From Caballeronia sordidicola (lineage in GTDB: Bacteria > Pseudomonadota > Gammaproteobacteria > Burkholderiales > Burkholderiaceae), in the NCBI RefSeq assembly GCF_002220365.1, contig NZ_MTHB01000206.1, positions 100,378 to 164,377 of the forward strand: a stretch of DNA of 64,000 nucleotides, written 5' to 3'. Below the pieces are notes generated by a model that saw only the letters and a list, made by a program, of their open reading frames with translations, searched no databases and was not told where the DNA came from. Position numbers and translations under genes: made by a program. How positions within the stretch are numbered: position 1 is the stretch's first letter; every line of letters starts with the position of its first letter. Shown here piece by piece: positions 51,626 through 61,668 of the stretch.

Positions 51626-53005
51626 ATGTGGCCGGACGTCCGCAAGATCGTGGCCCTGGCCTGGCCGGTGCTGATCGGCCAGTTGGCGATCATTGCGTTC
51701 GCCGTGATCGATACCGCCATGGTCGGCCGTTATTCCGCGACGGACCTTGCCGCACTCGGCCTGGGTTCGTCGATCTACATCTCCGTCTACATCGGCTTGA
51801 CGGGCATTTTGACGGCCTTGCAGCCCATTGCCGGACAATTGTTCGGGGCGCGGCGCGAAGCCGAAATTGGCGAGGAAGTCCGGCAGGCGCTATGGCTTAC
51901 GGCGGTGTTATCGGTGATCGGCTTCGTCTGCCTGTATTTCCCGCAGCCTCTCCTGAGCATCGCCGACACGCCCCCCGCCCTGCACGATCGCACCCTCGCC
52001 TATTTGCGCATCCTGTCGTTTGGACTGCCCGCGGGTCTCGCGTTTCGTGTCTATAGCTCGCTCACGAACGCCGTTGGCAAACCGCGCCTGGTCATGTTCC
52101 TGCAAGTCGGCGCGCTGATGCTGAAGGTCCCGCTCAACCTGTGGTTCATCTTCGGCGGTTTCGGCGTGCCGGCGCTCGGTGGTCCGGGCTGTGCCATTGC
52201 GAGCACGATGATCAACTGGCTGATCGCCATTGTCGGAATAACGGTACTTCTGCGTGTCGAGTTCTTCCGGCCGTTCGGCGTGTTTTCGCGATTTTGCTGG
52301 CCGGTCTGGCAACGTCAAAAGGCGTTGCTGAAACTCGGCATTCCGATGGGGCTGTCCTATCTGATCGAAGTGACGTCGTACACGTTCATGGCGCTGTTCA
52401 TCTCGCACTTCGGTACAACCACGCTGGCTGGACATCAGATCACCGGCAACATTGGCGCGGTGCTCTACATGACGCCGCTCTCTATAGGCGTGGCGTCCGC
52501 GACCCTCGTCTCGCAAGCCCTTGGCGCAGAACGTTTCGATGCCGCCCGTTCGCTCGCCCGCCACGGCATTGCGTTGTCGTGCGGTATTGCGTGCGTGTAC
52601 GGCGCGGCGCTGTTTGCATTGCGGCCGTACTTGCTCGAGGCCTACACGCCTGACAGCCAGGTGATCGCGGCGGCCATGCCGTTGCTGGCCATTGTCGTGT
52701 TCTATCATTTCTTCGATGCCCTCCAGATCACGACGGCTTTCGTGCTGCGCGCCTACAAGGTCGCGGTCGTGCCCACGGTGATCTACGCGGTCGCGTTGTG
52801 GGGTATCGGGCTGGGGGGCGGGTACTTGCTCGGGTTCAACGTGGGCGGTTATACGCCCGCGTGGCTGCAAGGCGCACGCGGGTTCTGGGTCGCGAACTCG
52901 CTGAGCCTGGGCGTAGCGGGCGTAGGACTGTTTCTGTACTGGCGGCACATCAGCACGCGGCACCTTCCAGACGATCGCGTCCGCGCAGGGGCCGAGCCAG
53001 TTTAG
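51626..53005 (+). CDS. MATE-family efflux transporter
   Basis: A 459-residue 12-helix exporter of the multi-drug and toxic-compound extrusion family. The N-terminal LAWPVLIGQLAIIAFAVIDTAMVG and the mid-protein SYTFMALFISHFGTTTLAGHQI are characteristic. It is nearest in kind to NorM-type Na+- or H+-coupled exporters. Coupled closely (2 bases) to the glycosyltransferase; joint function, such as export of a glycosylated or toxic product, is inference. Confidence 0.9.
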   Translation: MWPDVRKIVALAWPVLIGQLAIIAFAVIDTAMVGRYSATDLAALGLGSSIYISVYIGLTGILTALQPIAGQLFGARREAEIGEEVRQALWLTAVLSVIGFVCLYFPQPLLSIADTPPALHDRTLAYLRILSFGLPAGLAFRVYSSLTNAVGKPRLVMFLQVGALMLKVPLNLWFIFGGFGVPALGGPGCAIASTMINWLIAIVGITVLLRVEFFRPFGVFSRFCWPVWQRQKALLKLGIPMGLSYLIEVTSYTFMALFISHFGTTTLAGHQITGNIGAVLYMTPLSIGVASATLVSQALGAERFDAARSLARHGIALSCGIACVYGAALFALRPYLLEAYTPDSQVIAAAMPLLAIVVFYHFFDALQITTAFVLRAYKVAVVPTVIYAVALWGIGLGGGYLLGFNVGGYTPAWLQGARGFWVANSLSLGVAGVGLFLYWRHISTRHLPDDRVRAGAEPV

Positions 53006-53137
53006 GTTCAGCCGAAACAATCGCGCACTCCATGCAATCAGTTTGGAACGTCTTGTCACAAAACGAAAACAATTGGCAAGGATGACGTAACATTCCGGTA
53101 AAATCGCCAGCGTTTTGGCCACCCTGGAACGAGTGCG

Positions 53138-56100
53138 ATGATCCGCGTCATAAAAAAACAACGCTGGCCGCTGGCTACGCTGGCTGCCCTGTCCTTGCTG
53201 GCATTGGGCTTCCTGGGCGCCACGCATCGCGCCGACGCCGCCCGCACGCTGAGCGTGTCACCACAGGGCAAGGTCACGCAGGTCCGCCAGGTGGTCGTCA
53301 AGTTCGACGAAGCCATGATCGCGTTCGGAGACCCCGCAGCCAAGGCCCCGGCTCAGGTCCATTGCAGCGGGGGATCATCGGCAGGTTCTGCTCATTGGAT
53401 CGACGATAAAACCTGGGCCTTCGACTTTACGCTTGACCTCACACCCGGCATGCGCTGCTCGGTCGCGCTGGAAGACGGGCTCAAATCCACCGCAGGCAAC
53501 ACGCTCACCGGTCCACGCCAGTTCCGCTTTGAAACCGGCGGCCCGTTTGTCACGCAAGTCATGCCCGGCGGCGGCGAGATAGAAGAAAACCAGATCTTCG
53601 TCCTGCGTCTGAACGGCCCCGCGACCGAAGCGTCCGCGTTGCAGGACATCTGGTGCGAATCGAATGGATTGGGTAACCGGATTCCCGTCAAAACCGTCGA
53701 CGCCAACGCACGCGCCGACCTCCTCAAACATTTTCGCCTCGAAAAAGACAGCGCACGCGTGCTCACGCTCGCCTGCCAGCAAACCCTGCCGTCCGCCACG
53801 AAGATGCAACTCGTGTACGGCGCGGGCGTAGCCGGCCCGAGCGGCCTCGCGAACGACGTGGAGAAACGCTTCGACTTCGATGTCCGCGAACCCTTCACCG
53901 CGAGTTTCTCCTGCGAACGTGAAAACGCCAAGGCGCCCTGCACGCCGTTGCGTCCGCTGCGCATCCGCTTCAGCTCGCCCGTGCCGCGAGCGGACGCCGA
54001 GAAAATCAGCTTGCGCGGCCCCGGTGGCAAGACCTCGCCGCAATTCGATCCCGATGAAAAAGACAACGACATCACCAGCGTCCAGTTCGCGGCGCCGTTG
54101 CCCGAACACGCGGATTTATCGATAGAACTGCCGGCAGGACTCAAGGATTCCAGTGGCCGCACGCTCTCGAACGCGGACCTCTTTCCGCTAAAGACATCGA
54201 CGGCGCCCATGCCGCCGCTCGCCAAGTTTTCATCGTCGACATTCGGGATCATCGAGCGTTTCGCCGAGCCCAACATGCCCGCCATGTTGCCCGTCACGCT
54301 GCGCCACGTGGAGGCCGACCTGAAAGTGAACGGGCTCAACGCGGGCTCATCGAGCGTGACGAAATTGCGCGTGGATGCCGACACCGAGATCCGTCGATGG
54401 ATGAAGACCGTCGATCGTTTCGATGGCTTTTCAATGTCCGTCGCGCAGATCAAACAGGAGATGCCGCAGGCGCTCAGCAACGGCATCAAGCCGGTCTACG
54501 CGCAGGGCAGCACGGCGAAAGATCCGCAAATCGATATCCGCTCGCTGTCGTTGCTGGCGAAGCAACCGGGCGTTGAAAGCCTGAGCGTGCCGCAGGCCGA
54601 TCCCAAGTCGCTGCGGCCTTTTGAAGTGGTCGGCATTCCGCTTCCGAAACCCGGTTTCTATGTGGTCGAACTGGCATCGCCGGCACTGGGCGCGTCGTTG
54701 CTCGGCAAACCGCAGTCCATGTACGTGCGTACTTCGGTGCTTGTCACCAACCTTGGCGTGCACTTCAAGCTTGGCCGCGAAAACAGCATCGTCTGGGTGA
54801 CCGCGCTCGATAGCGGCAAACCCGTGCCGAACGCGCAAGTGCGGGTCACGGATTGCAACGGCGATCAGGTCGCCGCTGCGAAAACCGATGCGCAGGGCAT
54901 CGCGACGATTGGCAAACCGCTGGCAGCGGCACGCCCTTGCGATGAAAACAGCATCAACGATGCCGGCTTTTTCGTCTCGGCACGTGTCGATGATCCGAAG
55001 ACCGGCCCGGACATGGCGTTCGTGCGCTCGGACTGGAATCGCGGGATTGAATCGTGGCGCTTCAATGTGCCTACCGATATGAGCCGCGGCCAGACCACGC
55101 GCGCCACGACCGTATTCGACCGGACGTTGTTGCGCGCGGGCGAAACGGTATCGATGAAACATTTGATGCGCGAGGAAACGCTCAACGGTTTTGCGTTCCC
55201 GTCCCATCTGCCATCGCGCGTGACGATCCGTCATGAGGGCAGCGGCCAGACCTATCATCTGCCGCTCAAATGGGCGGGCGACCGGAGCGCCGATTCCACC
55301 TTCCCGATTCCGGCCGCGGCGAAGCTCGGCGAATACAGCGTGACGCTGGACGACGGTTCGACGAATCCGGACAACGACAGCGACAGCGACAGCGATAACA
55401 GCGGTGACGATCAGGATTCGGCGCGGCACATGAGCATCGAAACCGGCAATTTCCGCGTGGAGGAATTCCGCCTGCCAGTGTTCAAGGGATCGATCGGTAT
55501 TCGCGATCAAAAGACCGGCGCGCTGGTGGCCGCGACCACGGCGCCGCTGGCGGTACAGATTGAGTATGTGTCGGGCGGACCGGCATCGAATCTGCCGGTG
55601 CAAGTGTCGGCGCTGATGAAAGATACATCGCCGGCTTTTGCTTCGCAGTTCGAATCGTTTAGCTTCGCGCCGTACAAGAAGCCCGCCGATGACGGCGCCA
55701 GCGCGCCCGCAACCGAAGGCGAGGACGACAACAGCAATGCGCAGGAAGATACGTCCACGGCCAAGCTCATCGCCGATAAAACCGCACTGACACTCGACCG
55801 CAACGGCACGGGAACCCTCACGCTCAAGTCGTTGCCGGTAGTGGAAGCGCCGAAACAGCTCGCACTGGAAGCGACCTTCGCGGACCCCAACGGCGAGATC
55901 CAGACGCTGCGCGGCAGCGCCACGCTCTGGCCCGCGGCGGTTGCGGCCGGCATCAAGGCGGGTGACTGGGTGTCAGTCGGCAACGCGGTGCCGGTGCAGG
56001 CGCTCGCAGTCGACTTGCAAGGCAAGCCGCGAGCGGGCATCGCGCTTGAGATCCGCGGCGTTGCGCGGACCATGACCAGCTCGCGCAAGCGCATGGTCGG

Positions 56101-59100
56101 CGGTTTCTACGCCTACGATAACCACACGGAAACCAAGGACCTCGGCACGCTATGCAGCGGCAAAAGTGATGACCACGGCCTGCTTTCCTGCGAAGCAAAG
56201 CTGAAAGAGGCAGGCAACGTCGACGTGATCGCCATTGCCCGGGACGGTGACGGCCGTGTGGCGAACGCGACCACGTCGGTGTGGGTCACGCGCGAAGATC
56301 AACTCTGGTTCGGGGGCGAAAACACCGACCGGATCGACGTGCTGCCGGAAAAAACAAGCTACGAACCCGGCGAGACTGCCCGCTTCCAGGTACGCATGCC
56401 GTTCCGCTTCGCCACTGCGCTGGTGGCGGTGGAGCGCGAGGGTATCGTGGAGACGAAGGTCGTGGAACTGGACGGCAAGAACCCGACTGTCGAGCTGAAA
56501 GTACAGGAGTCGTGGGGGCCGAACGTGTATGTCTCCGTGCTCGCGATCCGTGGGCGGATTCACGAAGTGCCGTGGTATTCGTTCTTCACGTGGGGCTGGA
56601 AAGCGCCGCTCGATTGGGTGCACGCGTTCTGGTACGAAGGGCGGCAGTATGAAGCGCCTACGCCGCTGGTCGATTTGTCAAAACCTGCGTTCCGTTACGG
56701 GCTCGGCGAGATCAAGGTGGGGACGGCCTCGCACAAGCTCGGCGTGACCGTCACGCCGGATGCCAAGTCGTACGCCGTACGCTCGAAGGCCCATGTGAAA
56801 GTCCGCGTGACGCTGCCGGGCGGCAAACCCGCGCCGGCCGGCACGCAAATCGCGCTTGCCGCAGTCGACGAAGCGTTGCTCGAACTGATGCCGAATCAAA
56901 GCTGGAACGTACTCGACGCCATGCTGCAACGGCGCGCGTACGGCGTGGAGACATCGACGGCGCAAATGGAAATCATCGGACGCCGTCACTTCGGGCGTAA
57001 AGCCGTGCCCGCGGGCGGTGGCGGCGGACATAGCGCGACACGCGAACTGTTCGACACGCTCTTGCTCTGGAACCCGCGCGTGACGCTCGATGCGAACGGC
57101 GAAGCAACGGTGGACGTGCCGCTCAACGACGCGTTGACGAGCTTCCGTATTGTTGCGATCGGGGCTGTGGGCGCGGGTCAATTCGGTACCGGCAGTGCGT
57201 CGATACGCAGCACGCAGGATCTGCAGTTGATATCGGGTCTGCCGCCGCTCGTGCGTGTGGGTGACCAGTTCCGCGCGTTGTTCACGCTGCGCAATACGAC
57301 CGCGCGGACGATGCAGGTCGTCGTCACGCCGCGTGTTCCCACGCTCGATCTCCCTGCGCAAAACGTGACGCTGGCGCCGGACTCATCGCAGGAGATTTCA
57401 TGGGACGTGAAGACGCCGGACGCTATCGGTATGGCTGCAACCGGCGCGTTGAACTGGGAAGTGAGCGCGTCGGAACAAGGCGGTCCGAAAGCCACCGATG
57501 CCGTCAAACTCACGCAACGCGTGGTGGCCGCGATTCCCGTGACCGTGCAGCAAGCAACGATCACCCAGGTCGACGGTACGTTCGCGTTGCCCGTGTCGCC
57601 GCCGGAGACCGCGGTGGCATCGGCTGATGGACAGATTCGAGGCGGCATTGCCGTAACACTGCAGCCGAAACTCGCCGATGGCCTGCCGGGCGTGCGACGC
57701 TGGTTCGAACGTTATCCGTATAACTGCCTCGAGCAGCAAACGTCACGCGCGCTGGGTCTTGATGACCTCACGCAATGGCAGACGGTGATCGCGCGGATGC
57801 CCTCGTATCTGGATAGCGACGGCCTCGCCAACTACTTCCCGCCCTCGGACGATTCGCGGCCTTACGGTAGTCCGGCGTTGTCGGCTTATCTGCTCTCCGT
57901 CAGCGATGAAGCATCGAAAGCGGATCCCCGCTTCGCTCTGCCCGACGACCTCCGAGACAAACTCGCGGCCGCTCTGACCAACTTCGTGGAAGGCAAGATC
58001 GAGCGGAAATTCTGGTCACCGCGTCAAGACCTGGACTTTGTGAAACTCTCGGCGATTGAAGCCTTGTCGCGCTACGGGCTGGCTGCACCGCGCATGCTCG
58101 GTTCGATCACCATCGCGCCGAATCAATGGCCGACCTCCGCGCTGCTCGATTACTACTCGATCCTTTCGCGCGTCGACGGGATCGCACAACGCGACGATCA
58201 GCGCGCTCAGGTCGAGCAGATCTTGCGCGCCCGTCTGACGTATTCGGGCACGCGCCTCACCTTCTCCACCGCCGCCGACGACGACCTCTACTGGCTCATG
58301 ACCGGCCCCGAATCGAATGCGGCACGCACGGCGTTGACCTTCGCCGATAACCCCGCGTGGAAAGATGAAATGCCTCGCCTGATCGGCGGTTTGCTTGCGT
58401 TGCAGACGAACGGCGCGTGGCAAACCACGACGTCGAACCTGTGGGGCAAGCTCGCCGTGCAGCGCTTCTCCAAGGTGTTCGAAAGCACGCCGGTGAGCGG
58501 TCAGACGCGCATTGCGCTGGGCACGACGGAGAAAGCCATCGCCTGGAACGCACCGGCCTCGCCTGCGAATCCTCGCAACGTGACGTTGCCCTGGGCATCC
58601 AGCACGCTGAACCTGACACAAGAAGGCAGCGGCAAACCCTGGGCGACCATCGAGAGCCTCGCGGCTGTTGCGTTGAAAGCGCCGTTTGCGGCGGGTTATC
58701 GAATCACGAAAACCATCACGCCGATCGATCCGGCGGTCAAAGGCACGCTCTCGCGTGGCGACATAGTCCGTGTGCATCTCGACATCGATGCCCAAAGCGA
58801 TATGACATGGGTGGTCGTCAATGATCCCATTCCGGCTGGCGCAACCATCCTCGGCTCGGGCCTCGGCCGCGATTCGGAGGTGGCGACCGAAGGCGAAAAG
58901 AGCACGCAAGGCGCGTGGCCGGCGTTTGTCGAGCGTGGTTTCGACGGGTATCGCGCGTATTACGACTATCTGCCGAAGGGAAAATTGCAGGTGGAATACA
59001 CCGTCCGGCTGAACAACGCGGGCACATTCGGGTTGCCGCCTACGCGCGTGGAAGCGCTCTACGCACCCTCCGTATTCGGTGCGATTCCCAACGCAACAAT

Positions 59101-59131
59101 GACCGTCGCTCCACTGGCCGCGGCCAAATAA
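53138..59131 (+). CDS. Bacterial alpha-2-macroglobulin (thioester, protease-trapping)
   Basis: A 1997-residue exported protein. The signal peptide ends near residue 34 (RADA-A) with no lipobox Cys, so it may be periplasmic rather than lipid-anchored as E. coli YfhM is. Successive MG-type beta domains are followed by an A2M core (EAKTDAKSYAVRSKAHVKV...). The thioester motif CLEQ lies at 1530-1533 in YNCLEQQTSRAL. A Ser/Asp-rich insertion (about 743-760, NDSDSDSDNSGDD) and another acidic stretch near 855-880 may be bait-like loops. Bacterial A2Ms are thought to trap invading proteases in the periplasm. pbpC follows after 4 bases, the classic A2M-PBP1C pairing. Confidence 0.93.
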   Translation: MIRVIKKQRWPLATLAALSLLALGFLGATHRADAARTLSVSPQGKVTQVRQVVVKFDEAMIAFGDPAAKAPAQVHCSGGSSAGSAHWIDDKTWAFDFTLDLTPGMRCSVALEDGLKSTAGNTLTGPRQFRFETGGPFVTQVMPGGGEIEENQIFVLRLNGPATEASALQDIWCESNGLGNRIPVKTVDANARADLLKHFRLEKDSARVLTLACQQTLPSATKMQLVYGAGVAGPSGLANDVEKRFDFDVREPFTASFSCERENAKAPCTPLRPLRIRFSSPVPRADAEKISLRGPGGKTSPQFDPDEKDNDITSVQFAAPLPEHADLSIELPAGLKDSSGRTLSNADLFPLKTSTAPMPPLAKFSSSTFGIIERFAEPNMPAMLPVTLRHVEADLKVNGLNAGSSSVTKLRVDADTEIRRWMKTVDRFDGFSMSVAQIKQEMPQALSNGIKPVYAQGSTAKDPQIDIRSLSLLAKQPGVESLSVPQADPKSLRPFEVVGIPLPKPGFYVVELASPALGASLLGKPQSMYVRTSVLVTNLGVHFKLGRENSIVWVTALDSGKPVPNAQVRVTDCNGDQVAAAKTDAQGIATIGKPLAAARPCDENSINDAGFFVSARVDDPKTGPDMAFVRSDWNRGIESWRFNVPTDMSRGQTTRATTVFDRTLLRAGETVSMKHLMREETLNGFAFPSHLPSRVTIRHEGSGQTYHLPLKWAGDRSADSTFPIPAAAKLGEYSVTLDDGSTNPDNDSDSDSDNSGDDQDSARHMSIETGNFRVEEFRLPVFKGSIGIRDQKTGALVAATTAPLAVQIEYVSGGPASNLPVQVSALMKDTSPAFASQFESFSFAPYKKPADDGASAPATEGEDDNSNAQEDTSTAKLIADKTALTLDRNGTGTLTLKSLPVVEAPKQLALEATFADPNGEIQTLRGSATLWPAAVAAGIKAGDWVSVGNAVPVQALAVDLQGKPRAGIALEIRGVARTMTSSRKRMVGGFYAYDNHTETKDLGTLCSGKSDDHGLLSCEAKLKEAGNVDVIAIARDGDGRVANATTSVWVTREDQLWFGGENTDRIDVLPEKTSYEPGETARFQVRMPFRFATALVAVEREGIVETKVVELDGKNPTVELKVQESWGPNVYVSVLAIRGRIHEVPWYSFFTWGWKAPLDWVHAFWYEGRQYEAPTPLVDLSKPAFRYGLGEIKVGTASHKLGVTVTPDAKSYAVRSKAHVKVRVTLPGGKPAPAGTQIALAAVDEALLELMPNQSWNVLDAMLQRRAYGVETSTAQMEIIGRRHFGRKAVPAGGGGGHSATRELFDTLLLWNPRVTLDANGEATVDVPLNDALTSFRIVAIGAVGAGQFGTGSASIRSTQDLQLISGLPPLVRVGDQFRALFTLRNTTARTMQVVVTPRVPTLDLPAQNVTLAPDSSQEISWDVKTPDAIGMAATGALNWEVSASEQGGPKATDAVKLTQRVVAAIPVTVQQATITQVDGTFALPVSPPETAVASADGQIRGGIAVTLQPKLADGLPGVRRWFERYPYNCLEQQTSRALGLDDLTQWQTVIARMPSYLDSDGLANYFPPSDDSRPYGSPALSAYLLSVSDEASKADPRFALPDDLRDKLAAALTNFVEGKIERKFWSPRQDLDFVKLSAIEALSRYGLAAPRMLGSITIAPNQWPTSALLDYYSILSRVDGIAQRDDQRAQVEQILRARLTYSGTRLTFSTAADDDLYWLMTGPESNAARTALTFADNPAWKDEMPRLIGGLLALQTNGAWQTTTSNLWGKLAVQRFSKVFESTPVSGQTRIALGTTEKAIAWNAPASPANPRNVTLPWASSTLNLTQEGSGKPWATIESLAAVALKAPFAAGYRITKTITPIDPAVKGTLSRGDIVRVHLDIDAQSDMTWVVVNDPIPAGATILGSGLGRDSEVATEGEKSTQGAWPAFVERGFDGYRAYYDYLPKGKLQVEYTVRLNNAGTFGLPPTRVEALYAPSVFGAIPNATMTVAPLAAAK

Positions 59132-59135
59132 CGCG

Positions 59136-61352
59136 ATGAAACGCGCCGCCCTCGCCCTTGTCGGTTGCATGCTTGCCAGCTCGGCCAATGCGCTGCCGAC
59201 TTTTGAAGAAGTGCGCTCGGGCTGGCGCAGTTCCGACTGGGTGCTGCTCGCCCGCGACGGCGAGCCGCTGCAGCGCACGCGTGTCGACACAACCGGGCGG
59301 CGCGGCGACTGGGTCGCGTTGCAGGATGTGTCGCCGGCGTTGCGCGAGGCAATCGTTGTATCCGAGGACAGGCGGTTCTACGAGCACAGCGGCGTGGATT
59401 GGCGAGGAGCCGCAGCGGCTGCCTGGGCGAACCTGTGGAACACGCGCACGCGCGGAGCGTCGACGGTGACCATGCAACTGACCGGTCTGATCGATGAAGA
59501 TCGCCGGCCGGGACGCCGTTCAATAGGCGAAAAAGCGACGCAGACGGTCGGCGCGTTATGGCTCGATCACGCCTGGCGCAAGGACCAGATTCTCGAGGCC
59601 TATCTCAATCTCGTGCCGTTTCGCGGTGAGATCGTGGGTTTATCGGCTTTATCGCAGACTTTGTTCGGCAAACTCCCGTCCGGGCTGAACGAACGTGAAG
59701 CCGCGCTCACCGCCGCACTGGTGCGTGCGCCGAATGCGAATTACGCGAAGGTCTCGGCTCGGGCATGCGGCATTTTGCGGGACATGGACCGGGCACGGCC
59801 ATCGGCTACGGACCCTTGCGCGAACCTCGACAGCTACGTGCAACTGACCCTCACGCGCACCGCGTCTGCGTCTGCGTCTACGTCTACCTCGCCGCGGTCC
59901 TCGGATGACGACGCGCTCGCGCCGCACTTCGCGCGCCGTGTGGCCAGCGAAGTGCATCCTGCAGCGGGCGCGCGTGTCCAGTCCACGATCGACGCCCCGC
60001 TGCAGCGCTTCGCCCGTGACTCGCTCGCGCGAACCTTGCTCGAACTCAACTCGCGCGCGCATCAGCGCAATGTGCACGACGGCGCCGCGATCGTCATCGA
60101 TAACCGCAGCGGTGAAATTCTCGCGTGGGTAGGCTCGGCGGGCGGGTTGTCGAACGCGCCGGAAGTCGATGCCGTCATCGCGTTGCGCCAGGCCGGCTCG
60201 ACGCTCAAGCCGTTCTTGTACGCTCAGGCCATCGACGAAAAGCGCCTCACGCCTGCCTCTTTACTCGACGACGCCCCGCTCGATCTCGCCACCGGCGGCG
60301 GCCTGTATATCCCGCAAAACTACGATCACGATTTCAAGGGTTGGGTGAGCATGCGCACGGCGCTGGGGTCGTCGCTGAATGTACCGGCCGTACGCACACT
60401 GGTGATGGTTACGCCGCACCGGTTCGCGAAAACGCTGGTGTCGCTCGGCCTGCCGCTCACGCAAGCCGGCGATTACTACGGCTTCAGTCTCGCGCTCGGC
60501 AGCGCCGACGTGACGCTCGCGACCCTCACGAACGCGTATCGGACGCTCGCAAACGGCGGTCTGACCGGGCCAATGTCGGACGTGCTGGCGCATGCACCGA
60601 CCACACCGGGCACGCGCGTTTTCAGCCCGCAAGCCAGTTTTATCGTGACGAACATCCTCGCCGATAACAACGCGCGCACACGTACCTTCGGCTTCGACAG
60701 CGTCCTCGCCACGCGCTTTTTCAGCGCCGTGAAAACCGGCACGAGCAAGGACATGCGCGATAACTGGGCGCTCGGCTACACGTCGCGCTATACGGTTGGC
60801 GTGTGGGTGGGCAACGCGGACGGCGCGCCGATGTGGGATGTCTCCGGCGTCACAGGCGCGGCGCCCGTGTGGGCCGCCTTGGTGAACTACCTTCACCGGC
60901 GCACCCCAAGCCGGCCGCCGGTCGCGCCGCCGGGCGTGGTGCGCACGAAGATTGTTTATCAAAACGATATCGAGCCGGCACGCGACGACTGGTTCCTGAG
61001 CGGCACGCAAATGTCGCGGATCGCGTTGTCGGCGAATGCGCAAGGCGCAGCCGTGCGCAACGGCACGGCCCGGATTGCGTCACCCACCGACGGCACTATT
61101 TTCGCGCTCGATCCCGATATTCCCGCCGCGCGCCAGCGGGTCTGGTTCGAGAGCGCCCAAAGCGCGCCGGCGGGCAGCGTGTGGCGGCTGGACGGAAAAT
61201 TGGCCGGCCCGTCTACTAGCATGTCACGAATGGCATGGTTGCCGTGGCCGGGACATCACACGCTCGAACTGGTCGACCGACAAGGCGTAGTGGTCGATTC
61301 CGTGAAATTCGAAGTACGCGGCGCATTTGCGAAAATCAAGACAAAAGGTTAA
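59136..61352 (+). CDS. pbpC: Penicillin-binding protein 1C
   Basis: A class A PBP of 738 residues: signal or anchor at the start, glycosyltransferase domain with EDRRFYEHSGVDWRGAAAA (Glu near 77) and STVTMQLTGLI, and a transpeptidase with STLK (catalytic Ser355), SSLN, and KTGTS (533-537). A BiPBP-like C-terminal beta domain lies after residue 600. It differs from E. coli PBP1C in being slightly shorter. The 4-base gap to the A2M gene indicates an operon; PBP1C is proposed to repair peptidoglycan while A2M blocks the protease. Confidence 0.95.
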   Translation: MKRAALALVGCMLASSANALPTFEEVRSGWRSSDWVLLARDGEPLQRTRVDTTGRRGDWVALQDVSPALREAIVVSEDRRFYEHSGVDWRGAAAAAWANLWNTRTRGASTVTMQLTGLIDEDRRPGRRSIGEKATQTVGALWLDHAWRKDQILEAYLNLVPFRGEIVGLSALSQTLFGKLPSGLNEREAALTAALVRAPNANYAKVSARACGILRDMDRARPSATDPCANLDSYVQLTLTRTASASASTSTSPRSSDDDALAPHFARRVASEVHPAAGARVQSTIDAPLQRFARDSLARTLLELNSRAHQRNVHDGAAIVIDNRSGEILAWVGSAGGLSNAPEVDAVIALRQAGSTLKPFLYAQAIDEKRLTPASLLDDAPLDLATGGGLYIPQNYDHDFKGWVSMRTALGSSLNVPAVRTLVMVTPHRFAKTLVSLGLPLTQAGDYYGFSLALGSADVTLATLTNAYRTLANGGLTGPMSDVLAHAPTTPGTRVFSPQASFIVTNILADNNARTRTFGFDSVLATRFFSAVKTGTSKDMRDNWALGYTSRYTVGVWVGNADGAPMWDVSGVTGAAPVWAALVNYLHRRTPSRPPVAPPGVVRTKIVYQNDIEPARDDWFLSGTQMSRIALSANAQGAAVRNGTARIASPTDGTIFALDPDIPAARQRVWFESAQSAPAGSVWRLDGKLAGPSTSMSRMAWLPWPGHHTLELVDRQGVVVDSVKFEVRGAFAKIKTKG
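59862..59885 (+). repeat. Hexanucleotide repeat in pbpC
   Basis: Three GCGTCT units and one ACGTCT unit, in frame, encode a Ser/Ala/Thr stretch in the linker between the two enzymatic domains. Copy changes would not break the frame. Confidence 0.65.
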
Positions 61353-61668
61353 TAAGGATCAAACCTGGCAAAGCCTCTATTTCGACAAGCTTATATCCGG
61401 AAAACGTTAAATCTGAACCGACCCGTCCTCATCCGCCATGAGTCTGGTGATAATCGCTAAACGGATTCGAAACCGGACAGGGGATTGGCTACAACCGGCA
61501 AAATAATAGCCGGTGATGTTGTAAAAAATAATCCCGCCCACACCGGACGGAGGTCGCTGCCATTATCCTGACCCGCATTTTGTCCTATGCTTGTTGGACT
61601 TTCTGGCCAGGCGTCCAGTAAGGCCGGCATCGATTCTTGTTTTTATTTTTCAACCTGGAGCACTTGTC
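61353..61668. other. Gap between pbpC and the HhH protein gene
   Basis: 316 bp without a supported gene. Contains an imperfect inverted repeat ACCGGC...GCCGGT (about 61494-61515) with an AT-rich loop. The HhH gene has a GGAG sequence 10 bases before its start. A promoter is likely here but not resolved. Confidence 0.35.
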
